A stretch of 12,501 nt of DNA, taken from assembly GCA_008933045.1 (NCBI GenBank), contig WBXJ01000062.1:1-12501 (forward strand), written 5' to 3'. Origin of the DNA: Verrucomicrobiota bacterium (lineage in GTDB: Bacteria > Verrucomicrobiota > Verrucomicrobiia > Limisphaerales > SXQI01). The translations under genes were made by a program, and so were the position numbers. Of the stretch, positions 1 through 7,347 are shown piece by piece. The notes under the pieces were generated by a model. It made no database searches. It was not told the origin of the DNA and saw only the letters and a program-made list of their open reading frames with translations. The number at the start of each line of letters is the position of its first letter. The first letter of the stretch is position 1.

Positions 1-2
1 AA

Positions 3-1238
3 TTTACGTTGCCGAATGGCCTTCGATTACTGATCAAGGAGGATCATCGCCTTCCGTTTGTCGAAATCCGCACGGTTTTCCAAGGCGGTGTCATCTCCGA
101 GAATAGCGTCAACAACGGGGTCACACTGTTGCTTGCAAAGATGCTTCTTAAGGGAACCGCATCGCGTAGCGCCGAACAAATTGTGACGGAAATCGAATCG
201 GTCGGCGGAGGGATCGACAGTTACGGAGGTAACAATAGTTTTGGCGTCAACGTGGAGGTCATGCGTGGAGATCTGGAAATCGGCCTCGACCTGTTGGAAG
301 ATGTTTTGCTGCGTCCGGTCTGGCCTGAGAACGCGTTGGTGAGGGAGAAGGAAGTTCAAACTGCTTCGATCCGTGCTCAGCGGGACCAGTTGTTGCAGAG
401 CGCGGGCGGATCGATGCGTCGATTGCTCTATGGTTCGGCTGGTTACGGACTTGATGTGAACGGTCGCGAAGAAACTGTGGCGGCGTTGGGCACGGCTGAT
501 TTAAGGAAAGTCTACGACGCGTTGGTTCGACCGAACAACGCCGTGTTAGCAATCTTTGGAGACGTTTCTACTGAAGAAATTCAACGAAAACTTACCCAAC
601 GATTCGGCGAATGGAAACCGCAGGAAATATCCACCCAAAGCCCGCCTGAACGCCCACAGTTAAGTGCTGTTCTTCGTGCAGCGGAATTACGCGAAAAGAA
701 ACAGGGAGTGATCGTGATCGGGTTCGTTGGGGTTTCCATCCATGAGGTTGATCGGTATCCTTTGGAGTTATTGCAGGAGGCGTTGAGTGATCTGGGTTCG
801 AGGATGTTTGTGAGGATCCGCGAGAATTTGGGTTTGGCTTACTATGTTGGTGCGCAACATTTCCTTGGAACACAAACGGGTTACTTTGCACTTTATGCGG
901 GAACCAAACCCGAAGAGTTGGGGGTTGTGGAGGCCGAAATGATCAAGGAAATAAAACTTCTGCGCGAAGGCGGTTTGACCGCGGAAGAATTAAACCGAGC
1001 AAAGGCTAAACTGGTCGGACAGAGAAAAATCGCTCGGCAAGATGTAGGGGGCCAAGCGATGACTGCCGCACTGGATGAACTTTACGGGCTGGGTTTCGCG
1101 CACGGCGATGGCGAGGATGCACGCTACTGTGACGTAACACTCGAGGATGTTCAACGAGTCGCGATATCCTACCTCAATCCGGAAGCCTATGCGGTGGCAG
1201 TGGTGCGACCCGAGTCTGATATCGGTGCGGCCGTTTGA
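3..1238 (+). CDS. M16-family peptidase-like protein, non-catalytic half (5' end outside window)
   Basis: The reading frame is open to the left edge, and the visible start FTLPNGLRLLIKEDHRLP is the usual beginning of an M16 (pitrilysin/processing-peptidase-like) domain, so the true start lies upstream. A TTG at 9 is probably an internal leucine. Numbering from that TTG, the position of the zinc motif HxxEH reads LLLAK (residues 40-44), so both histidines and the glutamate are lost. The second half keeps the typical R-x-N-x-G-L-A-Y-Y segment (residues 269-280, RIRENLGLAYYV) and the AGTKPEE element that follows it. In M16B proteins one domain binds zinc and a partner, or the second half of a fused chain, lacks HxxEH but supplies the R/Y pair. 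This one looks like the partner half. I infer that a zinc-binding M16 domain lies just upstream, either in the same chain or as a neighbouring gene. Processing of peptides in the periplasm is possible, but the substrate is unknown. The stop is 53 bp before the likely trpB ATG. Confidence 0.85.
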   Translation, partial: FTLPNGLRLLIKEDHRLPFVEIRTVFQGGVISENSVNNGVTLLLAKMLLKGTASRSAEQIVTEIESVGGGIDSYGGNNSFGVNVEVMRGDLEIGLDLLEDVLLRPVWPENALVREKEVQTASIRAQRDQLLQSAGGSMRRLLYGSAGYGLDVNGREETVAALGTADLRKVYDALVRPNNAVLAIFGDVSTEEIQRKLTQRFGEWKPQEISTQSPPERPQLSAVLRAAELREKKQGVIVIGFVGVSIHEVDRYPLELLQEALSDLGSRMFVRIRENLGLAYYVGAQHFLGTQTGYFALYAGTKPEELGVVEAEMIKEIKLLREGGLTAEELNRAKAKLVGQRKIARQDVGGQAMTAALDELYGLGFAHGDGEDARYCDVTLEDVQRVAISYLNPEAYAVAVVRPESDIGAAV

Positions 1239-1291
1239 GCGTTGGTCTCAAAATCTTTGCGATTTCGAGCCAACTACAGCAAAATAGTAGT

Positions 1292-2494
1292 ATGAGTAAT
1301 GTTGTGAGTGAAGATTTACCGGATACAACTGGCCACTTTGGTCCGTTTGGTGGGCGGTATGTGCCTGAGACCCTGATGCATCCATTGCAGGAGTTGGAGC
1401 AGGAGTATTTTCGAGCGCAACAGGATCCCGATTTTCAGCAGGAGCTTTTTTATTATCTGCGAGAGTTTGTGGGTCGGCCCACTCCACTCTATTTCGCCGA
1501 ACGCCTGACACGCGAACTGGGTGGAGCAAAGATTTATTTGAAGCGTGAGGATTTGCTTCATACGGGGGCGCATAAAATCAATAACGCGATGGGCCAAATT
1601 CTTTTGGCTAAAAGGATGGGAAAAAATCGCATCATCGCAGAAACGGGTGCCGGTCAACACGGCGTCGCAACGGCCACGGTGAGCGCGATGTTTGGGATGA
1701 AGTGTGTCATTTATATGGGGGCCGTTGATTGTGAACGCCAGGCTCTGAACGTTTTCCGAATGAAAATGTTGGGGGCGGAGGTTGTTCCCGTGACGGCTGG
1801 TCAACAGACTCTTAAGGAAGCCGTCAATGAAGCGATGCGCGATTGGGTGACGAATATACGTTCGACCCATTACATTTTAGGAACGGCCTACGGAGCGCAC
1901 CCCTATCCGGTGATGGTGCGGAATTTTCATCGAGTTATCGGAGATGAAGCTCGACGTCAAATTATGGAACAGGAGAAGCGGCTTCCCGATTTACTCGTCG
2001 CGTGTGTGGGTGGTGGATCCAATGCCATCGGGCTGTTCTATCCATTTTTGGATGATAAAAACGTGCGCATGCTTGGAGTCGAGGCCGGTGGTGAAGGCAT
2101 CTTCCCAGAACGCCACGCGGCTCGATTTCAAGGCGGATCTCTGGGCGTGCTTCAAGGAACCCGTTCTTACATTTTACAAGATGAAAACGGCCAGATTCAA
2201 ATGACGCATAGCGTCAGCGCGGGGCTAGATTACGCGGCAGTCGGGCCTGAGCACGCTTGGCTCCATGATCAGAAACGTGTCGATTATACTTTTGCGACGG
2301 ATGATCAAGCGTTGAAGGCATTTGTGGGTCTCTCACGCCTTGAGGGAATTATTCCTGCTTTGGAATCGGCACATGCTGTGGCTGCAGTTTGGGAACTTGC
2401 TCCCACGATGTCAAAGGATACGTTAATGATCGTCAACCTCTCGGGGCGCGGCGACAAGGATGTCACCCAAGTGGCGGCTCGAATTAAACTTTAA
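1292..2494 (+). CDS. trpB: Tryptophan synthase beta chain
   Basis: This enzyme condenses indole with L-serine to make L-tryptophan, using pyridoxal phosphate, normally as an alpha2-beta2 complex with TrpA. From the ATG at 1292 it is 400 residues, the usual length. The N-terminus GHFGPFGGRYVPETLM is diagnostic. The PLP lysine is K95 in HTGAHKINNAMGQ, the catalytic glutamate is E117 in AETGAGQHG, the glycine-rich phosphate loop is CVGGGSNA (residues 238-245), and GLDYAAVGPEH (311-321) belongs to the substrate/monovalent cation region. The frame is open back to a TTG at 1235 that overlaps the M16 stop, but the extra 19 residues are unlike TrpB, so 1292 is preferred. There is no clear Shine-Dalgarno sequence before it. 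It is followed 26 bp later by xseA on the same strand. No trpA or other tryptophan gene is in the window, so here trpB is separate from a classical trp operon. Confidence 0.97.
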   Translation: MSNVVSEDLPDTTGHFGPFGGRYVPETLMHPLQELEQEYFRAQQDPDFQQELFYYLREFVGRPTPLYFAERLTRELGGAKIYLKREDLLHTGAHKINNAMGQILLAKRMGKNRIIAETGAGQHGVATATVSAMFGMKCVIYMGAVDCERQALNVFRMKMLGAEVVPVTAGQQTLKEAVNEAMRDWVTNIRSTHYILGTAYGAHPYPVMVRNFHRVIGDEARRQIMEQEKRLPDLLVACVGGGSNAIGLFYPFLDDKNVRMLGVEAGGEGIFPERHAARFQGGSLGVLQGTRSYILQDENGQIQMTHSVSAGLDYAAVGPEHAWLHDQKRVDYTFATDDQALKAFVGLSRLEGIIPALESAHAVAAVWELAPTMSKDTLMIVNLSGRGDKDVTQVAARIKL

Positions 2495-2520
2495 ACGCAC
2501 GCGTCCCCCCTGCTCTGGCG

Positions 2521-4008
2521 ATGCCTAAACCTCTGAAAAACCAATGGGAATTCGGGGATCTTTTTGCGACTCCCGCACCAGCTAAGTCGCCCGTTCCTCC
2601 ACCTCTGGGAACCCCCCTGGCGTCTTCCCTAATCGTCGCTAAACGGGTGTTCTCGGTGACTGAACTGACCACGCATGTGAAACGGCTGTTGGAGTCACAA
2701 ATTGGCACCATCCACGTCACAGGTGAAATCACCAATTTTCGATGTTTTCCCTCCGGCCATTTTTATTTCACGCTTAAGGATAATCAATCCCAGTTGGGTT
2801 GCGTGCTATTTCAGAATGCTGCAAAACTAGTTTCCCCGACCATTATAGGACAACTCAAGGATGGGGAGAAGGTGACGCTCAACGGCAACCTGAGTGTTTA
2901 CGAAGCTCGTGGCCAGTATCAACTGGTGGTCACGCACATTGAATTGCAAGGGCTAGGCGCGTTGCAAGCAGCGTTCGAACAACTGAAACAAAAACTCCAA
3001 GCAGAGGGGCTTTTTGAATCTGGTCGCAAACGTGCGTTACCTCGGTATCCGGCCCGGATAGGGTTAGTGACTTCCGCTCAAGGCGCGGCTATTCGCGATG
3101 TGTTGAATGTGATTGCTCGTCGTCAACCCAGTTTGGAAATTGTTCTAGCCGCTTGTCGCGTCCAGGGCGACTTGGCTGCTGGAGAAATCGTTGGCTCCGT
3201 GCAGATGCTCAACAAATGGTCAACAACCGTTGGGCAACCACTTGACCTAATCCTTTTGACGCGTGGTGGAGGAAGCCTAGAAGACCTTTGGGCCTTTAAC
3301 ACGGAAGCGGTGGCCCGTGCGATTGTTGCCTCAAGGGTTCCGGTGATCTCAGCGGTGGGTCATGAGGTCGATTTCACCATTAGCGATTTCGTAGCCGATC
3401 TGCGAGCCGCGACGCCGAGTGTGGCTGCCGAACTGATTACCGAGGGAGCCTTCAGCAGCCGCACTACCATTCTTAATACTGGGGCTCGAATGCGCCAAAT
3501 CGTTCGCCAAACCCTTCGCTGGCATCGTGAGGAATTGGCTGGATTAGTCGCACGCTACGAACGCACCCAGCCCCGACGACGACTTCAGACACAGGCTCAG
3601 CGGTTGGACGATTCAGCCGAACGATTGCGCAGACTGCCGCGACGCCGGCTCGGAGTAGTCAGTGTTCAGGTGAACCAGCTTGGTCGCCGAGTGGCCGCCA
3701 TGCGTCCGTTGCAAAAAGTTCAACGGCTTCAAAAGGACAACGATCAGCTCTTCCAACGATTGCGTAATAGTTTGCGACCGAACCTGCAAATGTATCGCCA
3801 ACAAATCGAGTCACTGCGCGTGCGACTGGAATTACTCTCACCCGTGCAAGTCCTGCGACGCGGCTACTCGATGACATGGAATTCCACCACGGGCCGACTG
3901 ATTCGTAACGCAAGCGAGGCCACCGCCGGCGATAAACTCCGCACGATCCTCGGGGAAGGCGAAGTCCAAAGTATCGTGGATCAAATCCCTGGGACGTCCG
4001 CGCCTTAA
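2521..4008 (+). CDS. xseA: Exodeoxyribonuclease VII large subunit
   Basis: XseA is the catalytic subunit of exonuclease VII, which cuts single-stranded DNA to short oligonucleotides and works in the cytoplasm with many copies of the small subunit XseB. The 495-residue product is slightly longer than E. coli XseA (about 456). Residues 43-140 form the N-terminal OB-fold (VFSVTELTTHVKRLLE, ITNFRCFPSGHFYFTLKD). The catalytic domain follows, with VTSAQGAAIRDVL (183-195), LTRGGGSLEDLWAFN (246-260) and SAVGHEVDFTISDF (277-290). Residues about 310-440 are rich in R, Q and L and should form the long coiled-coil arm. The C-terminal VLRRGYSMT element is also present. Extra length comes mainly from a proline-rich N-terminal stretch (residues 15-35). 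An internal GTG at 2647 would give a start like many homologues, so the start is uncertain. No xseB follows, and the next gene is convergent. Confidence 0.95.
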   Translation: MPKPLKNQWEFGDLFATPAPAKSPVPPPLGTPLASSLIVAKRVFSVTELTTHVKRLLESQIGTIHVTGEITNFRCFPSGHFYFTLKDNQSQLGCVLFQNAAKLVSPTIIGQLKDGEKVTLNGNLSVYEARGQYQLVVTHIELQGLGALQAAFEQLKQKLQAEGLFESGRKRALPRYPARIGLVTSAQGAAIRDVLNVIARRQPSLEIVLAACRVQGDLAAGEIVGSVQMLNKWSTTVGQPLDLILLTRGGGSLEDLWAFNTEAVARAIVASRVPVISAVGHEVDFTISDFVADLRAATPSVAAELITEGAFSSRTTILNTGARMRQIVRQTLRWHREELAGLVARYERTQPRRRLQTQAQRLDDSAERLRRLPRRRLGVVSVQVNQLGRRVAAMRPLQKVQRLQKDNDQLFQRLRNSLRPNLQMYRQQIESLRVRLELLSPVQVLRRGYSMTWNSTTGRLIRNASEATAGDKLRTILGEGEVQSIVDQIPGTSAP

Positions 4009-4059
4009 TGCACATTTCTTCTAAAAAACGCACTATCAAGCTGGGCATTTCAAGCGAAT

Positions 4060-4671
4060 CTAGCGGGAGAACTTTTTGCGAACCTGATCCAGGGATTTTT
4101 GAGTGAGCAAGCCCGCAGTGTGTAATCGTTCGGCGTGTGCTAGTTGCCGTTCGTTGACGAGATTCGATTTCCGACGGTTCAAGGTTCTGGGCAACATTTC
4201 TAAATTGGCGAGATCATTGCCGACCTCGGGAGCAAGACTGTAGGGAACGATATGATCAATCTCCACTGCTTCGCCCCGGTAAGGACCCGAGCGCACTATC
4301 GCTGCGCGACCGTGGCGTAGGTGATCGAGGTTTTGTGCATCGAGCAGTCCGAGTTGTGTCGCGATCTTTACATTGCGAAGTAACGCTTCCTTCACCAACC
4401 CAGCTTGGGGTTCTTGCTGGCCATTCAGCCACAGGGCCCAGCTCAGGGATGATTCTGGAGAGAGACCACGTTGCTCTGCGTGCCAAAGCCAGTAGATTAA
4501 TTTGTTCAACCGTGGGTTAGCTCCGCGTTCACCGAGTCCGGCGAGCTTCACAGGGTCAATTAACGCCGCCACAGTTCGTACATCAGCAACGGGATTGAAC
4601 TGCCAAACGGCGCCAAGGATAAGAATTAGCAGACCGAGTAACAACGAATGCTTGGGACGTCCGAACTTCAT
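4060..4671 (-). CDS. Membrane-anchored HNH endonuclease-domain protein
   Basis: The 203-residue product from the ATG at 4671 begins with a basic stretch (MKFGRPKH) and a hydrophobic helix (residues 9-25), suggesting a signal anchor that places the rest in the periplasm. After a helical middle region the C-terminal third carries an HNH-type signature: VEIDHIVPYSLAPEVGND (136-153), NLEMLPRTLNRRKSN (156-170). The DH pair at 139-140, N156, N165 and K168 are the expected metal-binding and structural positions. HNH proteins cut DNA or RNA, but the target here is unknown. A TTG at 4680 is also in frame. ATG is preferred because its ATGA overlaps the stop of the upstream gluQ remnant, a common sign of translational coupling. 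The gene ends 51 bp from the convergent xseA stop. No immunity protein or restriction partner adjoins it, so a toxin or defence role is not supported. A housekeeping nuclease for nutrient DNA is equally possible. Confidence 0.75.
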   Translation of the reverse strand: MKFGRPKHSLLLGLLILILGAVWQFNPVADVRTVAALIDPVKLAGLGERGANPRLNKLIYWLWHAEQRGLSPESSLSWALWLNGQQEPQAGLVKEALLRNVKIATQLGLLDAQNLDHLRHGRAAIVRSGPYRGEAVEIDHIVPYSLAPEVGNDLANLEMLPRTLNRRKSNLVNERQLAHAERLHTAGLLTQKSLDQVRKKFSR

Positions 4672-4841
4672 ACGATCCAATCAAGTCGGAGTTGCTCAGG
4701 GAAGAGTCCCCGATTACGAAACGCGTGAAGAGTAAGATCGTTGTTTCTTTTTGATAACTTGACTCCATGTTCATCTGTGGCAAGCACGCAATCGTAAAAC
4801 GAAGGTGCGAGTCGGCCACGATAAGTCGGTGGGTGCTTCAT
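4668..4841 (-). pseudogene. gluQ: Remnant of glutamyl-Q tRNA(Asp) synthetase with internal in-frame deletion
   Basis: A 57-codon ORF begins with MKHPPTYRGRLAPS, the N-terminus of GluQ/GluRS-type class I synthetases just before the HIGH motif. It then jumps directly to FYDCVLATDEHGVKLSKR, the C-terminal KMSKS-type loop, and NDLTLHAFRNRGLFPEQLR, the usual end of a GluQ. From family knowledge roughly 200-250 residues are missing, including the HIGH motif, the adenylation site and the zinc-binding cysteines, so it cannot be an active synthetase. GluQ normally attaches glutamate to queuosine in tRNA(Asp). The ORF has no frameshift or stop at the junction, which suggests one recent deletion. Its ATG lies 10 bp after the upstream SDR stop, and its TGA overlaps the HNH gene ATG. 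It may still be translated and help couple the two neighbours. An assembly error is an alternative explanation. Confidence 0.72.
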
Positions 4842-4851
4842 GAGATTAGAC

Positions 4852-5727
4852 TCAGATTTCAAGATTTGAACAAGAGGCGATCCATTCAGAAAACTTCGGT
4901 AGCGCAAAACTGAGACACTTTTGCACCTTGGTGCAATTCAACGATGTGTCAGGCGAACGCGGGGCACCTCGATAATCCTTCAAGGATGAAGGGTTGATTC
5001 TTGGGCTAAGTTGAGAATAGCGAGCGGCAACCAATTGACCGATCTCATAACGGCTCAGTCGCTCGCTGCCCGCGAGGTGGAAGGTGCCCGAGGCTTCTTG
5101 GTCGATTAACTGCCAGAGTGCTCGGGCAGTTTGTGTCACCGAAATAGGATTGCGAAATTCATCCTCAAAAAGATCCAGAGAGCGACCTTGCTGCCAAGCC
5201 AGCCGCATCTCCTCATTAAACCCACGATCTCCCGTGGGCGAAATACCAGCGTTTAAGGACAATCGAACAATAAGGTGGCGTGGATGTTGTCTCACGAAAG
5301 CTTCGGCTTGAACTTTTGTTTCCGCGTAAACACTGAGAGGGTTGACGGTTGATTCCTCAAGGTAGTTGCCGACGGTTCCGTCAAACACAAGATCCGTGGA
5401 AATAAAAACAAAAACGCCATCAACAATCAGTTCACTCAGACGCCGAGTAGTCTCGACATTCACCTCATAAGCACGTCGAGGATCAGCAGTGCAAGCAGGG
5501 TTTTTGCTCAAGGCAGCACAATGCACAATGATCGACGGACGCTCACGTTCAAAGAGAGATCGCACCGATTCGGAATCTTGTAAGTCAACGTCAGAACGGA
5601 ATAAGCTACGAGCGGTGAACCTCGATGCACATGAGAGAGACTGCAACATCATCTGATGCCCGACTAATCCGCCGGCACCAGTAATCCAAGCCACGCCAGA
5701 TTTTGAAGCTCGCGAAAACACAGTCAT
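4852..5727 (-). CDS. RmlD-like NAD(P)-dependent sugar reductase (extended SDR)
   Basis: The 291-residue product matches the RmlD/dTDP-4-dehydrorhamnose reductase branch of extended short-chain dehydrogenases. It has the Rossmann motif TGAGGLVG (residues 16-23), the VHCAALS segment (68-74), the very typical ISTDLVFDG (109-117), and the catalytic Y134xxxK138 in YAETK. FRNPISV (191-197) and the GTFHLAG segment are further RmlD-type features. RmlD reduces a 4-keto-6-deoxy sugar nucleotide in dTDP-rhamnose synthesis, but members also include other reductases, and no rmlA, rmlB or rmlC is nearby, so the exact substrate is open. It is the first gene of a leftward unit with the gluQ remnant (10 bp gap) and the HNH gene. 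The start is a clear ATG. Upstream is a 331-bp divergent region. Confidence 0.85.
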   Translation of the reverse strand: MTVFSRASKSGVAWITGAGGLVGHQMMLQSLSCASRFTARSLFRSDVDLQDSESVRSLFERERPSIIVHCAALSKNPACTADPRRAYEVNVETTRRLSELIVDGVFVFISTDLVFDGTVGNYLEESTVNPLSVYAETKVQAEAFVRQHPRHLIVRLSLNAGISPTGDRGFNEEMRLAWQQGRSLDLFEDEFRNPISVTQTARALWQLIDQEASGTFHLAGSERLSRYEIGQLVAARYSQLSPRINPSSLKDYRGAPRSPDTSLNCTKVQKCLSFALPKFSEWIASCSNLEI

Positions 5728-5800
5728 GAATAAACTTTATGGCTTAATCGGCGAACTACAAGACCCGTCCGAAACAACGAAAAACACTACAGGCCAACCT

Positions 5801-5875
5801 TGGATTGCAAAGTCAGATGAGGGCTGAAAACGGAGGATGTTTTCATGGAAAACGAAGAAGAAGAATTGCAATCCA
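5801..5875. repeat. Inverted repeat enclosing a hairpin
   Basis: The outer arms are ten bases each and perfectly complementary with 55 bases between them. Inside lies tgaaaac...gttttca with a seven-base loop (ggaggat). The structure could form in RNA from either strand. It could be a leader structure or an operator, or be chance in an AT-rich gap. The repeat itself is directly visible, but any function is inferred. Confidence 0.55.
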
Positions 5876-5925
5876 GGACTCAATTTGTTTACCCTATTAT
5901 TAACAAAATTTGGATAAGTTCGTAA
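5845..5925 (+). CDS. Possible 26-codon small ORF
   Basis: An ATG at 5845 follows a good Shine-Dalgarno-like GGAGGA (5832-5837) by seven bases, the best such site in the window. The peptide begins MENEEEELQS, ends PIINKIWISS, and stops at TAA 5923-5925. I do not recognise it. The Shine-Dalgarno lies in the loop of a 7-bp hairpin whose 3' arm overlaps the first base of the ATG. It sits about 130 bp upstream of the WbpA-like gene, so it could be a leader peptide for that gene. Equally it could be an accident, since short open frames are common. No homology can be judged by eye. Confidence 0.22.
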   Translation: MENEEEELQSRTQFVYPIINKIWISS

Positions 5926-6058
5926 GCCCGGAGGCAATCAGGGGTGAACTGAGCGGCACGAAGTGCCTTTCAACAACTTCCATGTTCTGATTCGAAGCAT
6001 GGCATGGAATGTTTCGATCGGTTGTTCCTTTGGTCAGGTAAGTTTTTTATCTAAAAAA

Positions 6059-7345
6059 ATGCGTATTGCCATCATTGGTCTTGGTTATGTGGGGTTACCT
6101 CTGTCGCTGCAATTTGCTCGATCAGGAATTTGTGTGTTGGGTTTAGATATTGACCAAGCAAAGATTGAGGCAATTCAATGTGGACGCAGCTATATTAAGC
6201 AGATTCAGAGTGCGGAGATTCAATCCCAAGTGCAGGAGGGACGATTCTCCGCTTCAACGGATTTCAGTCGCATCCAAGAGATGGATTCTGTGGTTATTTG
6301 CGTGCCAACGCCGCTGAATAAAAACCGCGAACCGGATATTTCCTACATCATTAAAACAGGCGAAAAGATCGCCCCCCACCTGCGACGAGGGATGTTGGTG
6401 GTTCTAGAATCTACGACTTATCCCGGGACCACGGACGAGGATTTAAGACGAGTGCTAGAAGCGGGTTCCACATTAAAAGCAGGGGTGGACTTCCACCTCG
6501 CATTCTCTCCAGAGAGAGAAGATCCAGGTAACCCGGCCAGCAAGGTCGGAGAGATCCCCAAAGTGGTTGGGGGGTTCACGCCTGCTTGTCTCGCGAAAGC
6601 CCAAGCACTTTACAGTTTAGCGATCAAAACGATCATCCCCGTTTCTTCCTGTCGAGCAGCCGAGGCGACCAAACTTCTGGAAAACATTTTTCGAAGCGTC
6701 AACATCGCCTTAGTTAATGAATTAAAAGTGGTGTACGCCGCAATGGGTATTGATATTTGGGAGGTCATCACGGCCGCCAAAACGAAACCGTTTGGTTACA
6801 TGCCATTTTATCCTGGCCCTGGTCTAGGTGGCCACTGCATTCCCATTGATCCTTTTTATCTAACTTGGAAGGCTCGCGAATTTGGACAAAACACCCGCTT
6901 TATCGAGCTAGCTGGAGAGGTCAACACAGGGATAACTGAATACGTCATCCACAGAGTGATTGAAGCACTGAATGAGAATTGCAAATCCACGAAGGGTAGT
7001 AAAATCCTGCTCCTAGGCTTGGCCTATAAAGCGAATGTCGATGACATGCGTGAATCCCCGACGTTTGTTTTGATGAACATGTTAAAACAACGCGGAGCCG
7101 ATGTTTCCTATTATGATCCTCATATCCCTGTCATCAATCCCACACGCGAGCACGGCGCATGGACGGGCTTGAAATCCGTGCAGTGGGAGGAGTCGGTTAT
7201 CAGTCAATACGACGCAGTGCTGATCTCCACAGCGCATGAATGCGTAAATTATCGGCAGTTAACGGAATGGTGCCCGTGCATCATTGATACGCGGAATGCG
7301 CTTGCATCCATACCAACGCGCTCTGGACAGGTATGGAAAGCCTGA
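6059..7345 (+). CDS. wbpA: UDP-N-acetylglucosamine 6-dehydrogenase-type nucleotide-sugar dehydrogenase (WbpA-like)
   Basis: The product oxidises the C6 hydroxyl of a UDP-sugar to a carboxylate with two NAD+, giving a UDP-uronic acid for surface polysaccharide. From the ATG at 6059 it has 428 residues. It carries the N-terminal Rossmann motif GLGYVGLPL (7-15), VPTPL (82-86), ESTTYPGTTDE (117-127), FSPERE(D)PGN (149-158), the central KLLEN (205-209) and the catalytic PGPGLGGHCIPIDP with nucleophile C260. LLGLAYKANVDDMRES begins the C-terminal UDP-binding domain. The YPGPGLGGHCIPIDPFYLTWKA form is more like WbpA/UDP-GlcNAc dehydrogenases than UDP-glucose dehydrogenases, so the substrate is likely but not certain. 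The frame extends to a GTG at 5963, but the first 32 codons are unlike the family. No Shine-Dalgarno sequence is seen near the ATG. A probable terminator follows at once. Confidence 0.88.
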   Translation: MRIAIIGLGYVGLPLSLQFARSGICVLGLDIDQAKIEAIQCGRSYIKQIQSAEIQSQVQEGRFSASTDFSRIQEMDSVVICVPTPLNKNREPDISYIIKTGEKIAPHLRRGMLVVLESTTYPGTTDEDLRRVLEAGSTLKAGVDFHLAFSPEREDPGNPASKVGEIPKVVGGFTPACLAKAQALYSLAIKTIIPVSSCRAAEATKLLENIFRSVNIALVNELKVVYAAMGIDIWEVITAAKTKPFGYMPFYPGPGLGGHCIPIDPFYLTWKAREFGQNTRFIELAGEVNTGITEYVIHRVIEALNENCKSTKGSKILLLGLAYKANVDDMRESPTFVLMNMLKQRGADVSYYDPHIPVINPTREHGAWTGLKSVQWEESVISQYDAVLISTAHECVNYRQLTEWCPCIIDTRNALASIPTRSGQVWKA

Positions 7346-7347
7346 CT

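Larger units (their letters stand above)
5728..6058. promoter_or_regulatory. Divergent intergenic region with nested inverted repeats
   Basis: This 331-bp stretch separates the leftward RmlD-like gene from the rightward WbpA-like gene and must hold both promoters, though I see no convincing paired -35/-10 boxes. It contains a perfect 10-bp inverted repeat (tggattgcaa at 5801-5810, ttgcaatcca at 5866-5875), an inner 7-bp hairpin (5825-5831 with 5839-5845) whose loop carries GGAGG, and a short GGCAC-GAA-GTGCC hairpin at 5955-5967. A stretch of six T and six A flanking four bases lies immediately before the WbpA-like start. A 66-codon TTG-initiated frame on the minus strand looks like chance. 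Confidence 0.5.

Noticed and set aside
1316..1870. 184-codon frame antisense to trpB
   Set aside because: It lies fully within trpB, which has strong family motifs. The opposite-strand frame has no recognisable motifs.
3659..4048. 129-codon minus-strand frame over the xseA end
   Set aside because: It is antisense to the coiled-coil part of xseA, with arginine-rich, low-plausibility composition and no motifs.
4009..4059. Possible bidirectional terminator between convergent xseA and HNH genes
   Set aside because: There is a T run on the minus strand but no stable stem before it, so no intrinsic terminator can be supported.
5737..5937. 66-codon ORF on the minus strand
   Set aside because: It starts at a TTG, has no recognisable domain, and runs through AT-rich repeat-containing intergenic sequence. 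It is more likely chance.
5980..6005. CCATG/CATGG inverted and GCATG direct repeats
   Set aside because: Five-base arms with a long loop are expected by chance.
5963..6058. GTG-initiated 32-codon extension of the WbpA-like gene
   Set aside because: The family begins at MRIAIIGLGYVGLP. The extension has no conserved content and includes a hairpin, so the ATG at 6059 is preferred.
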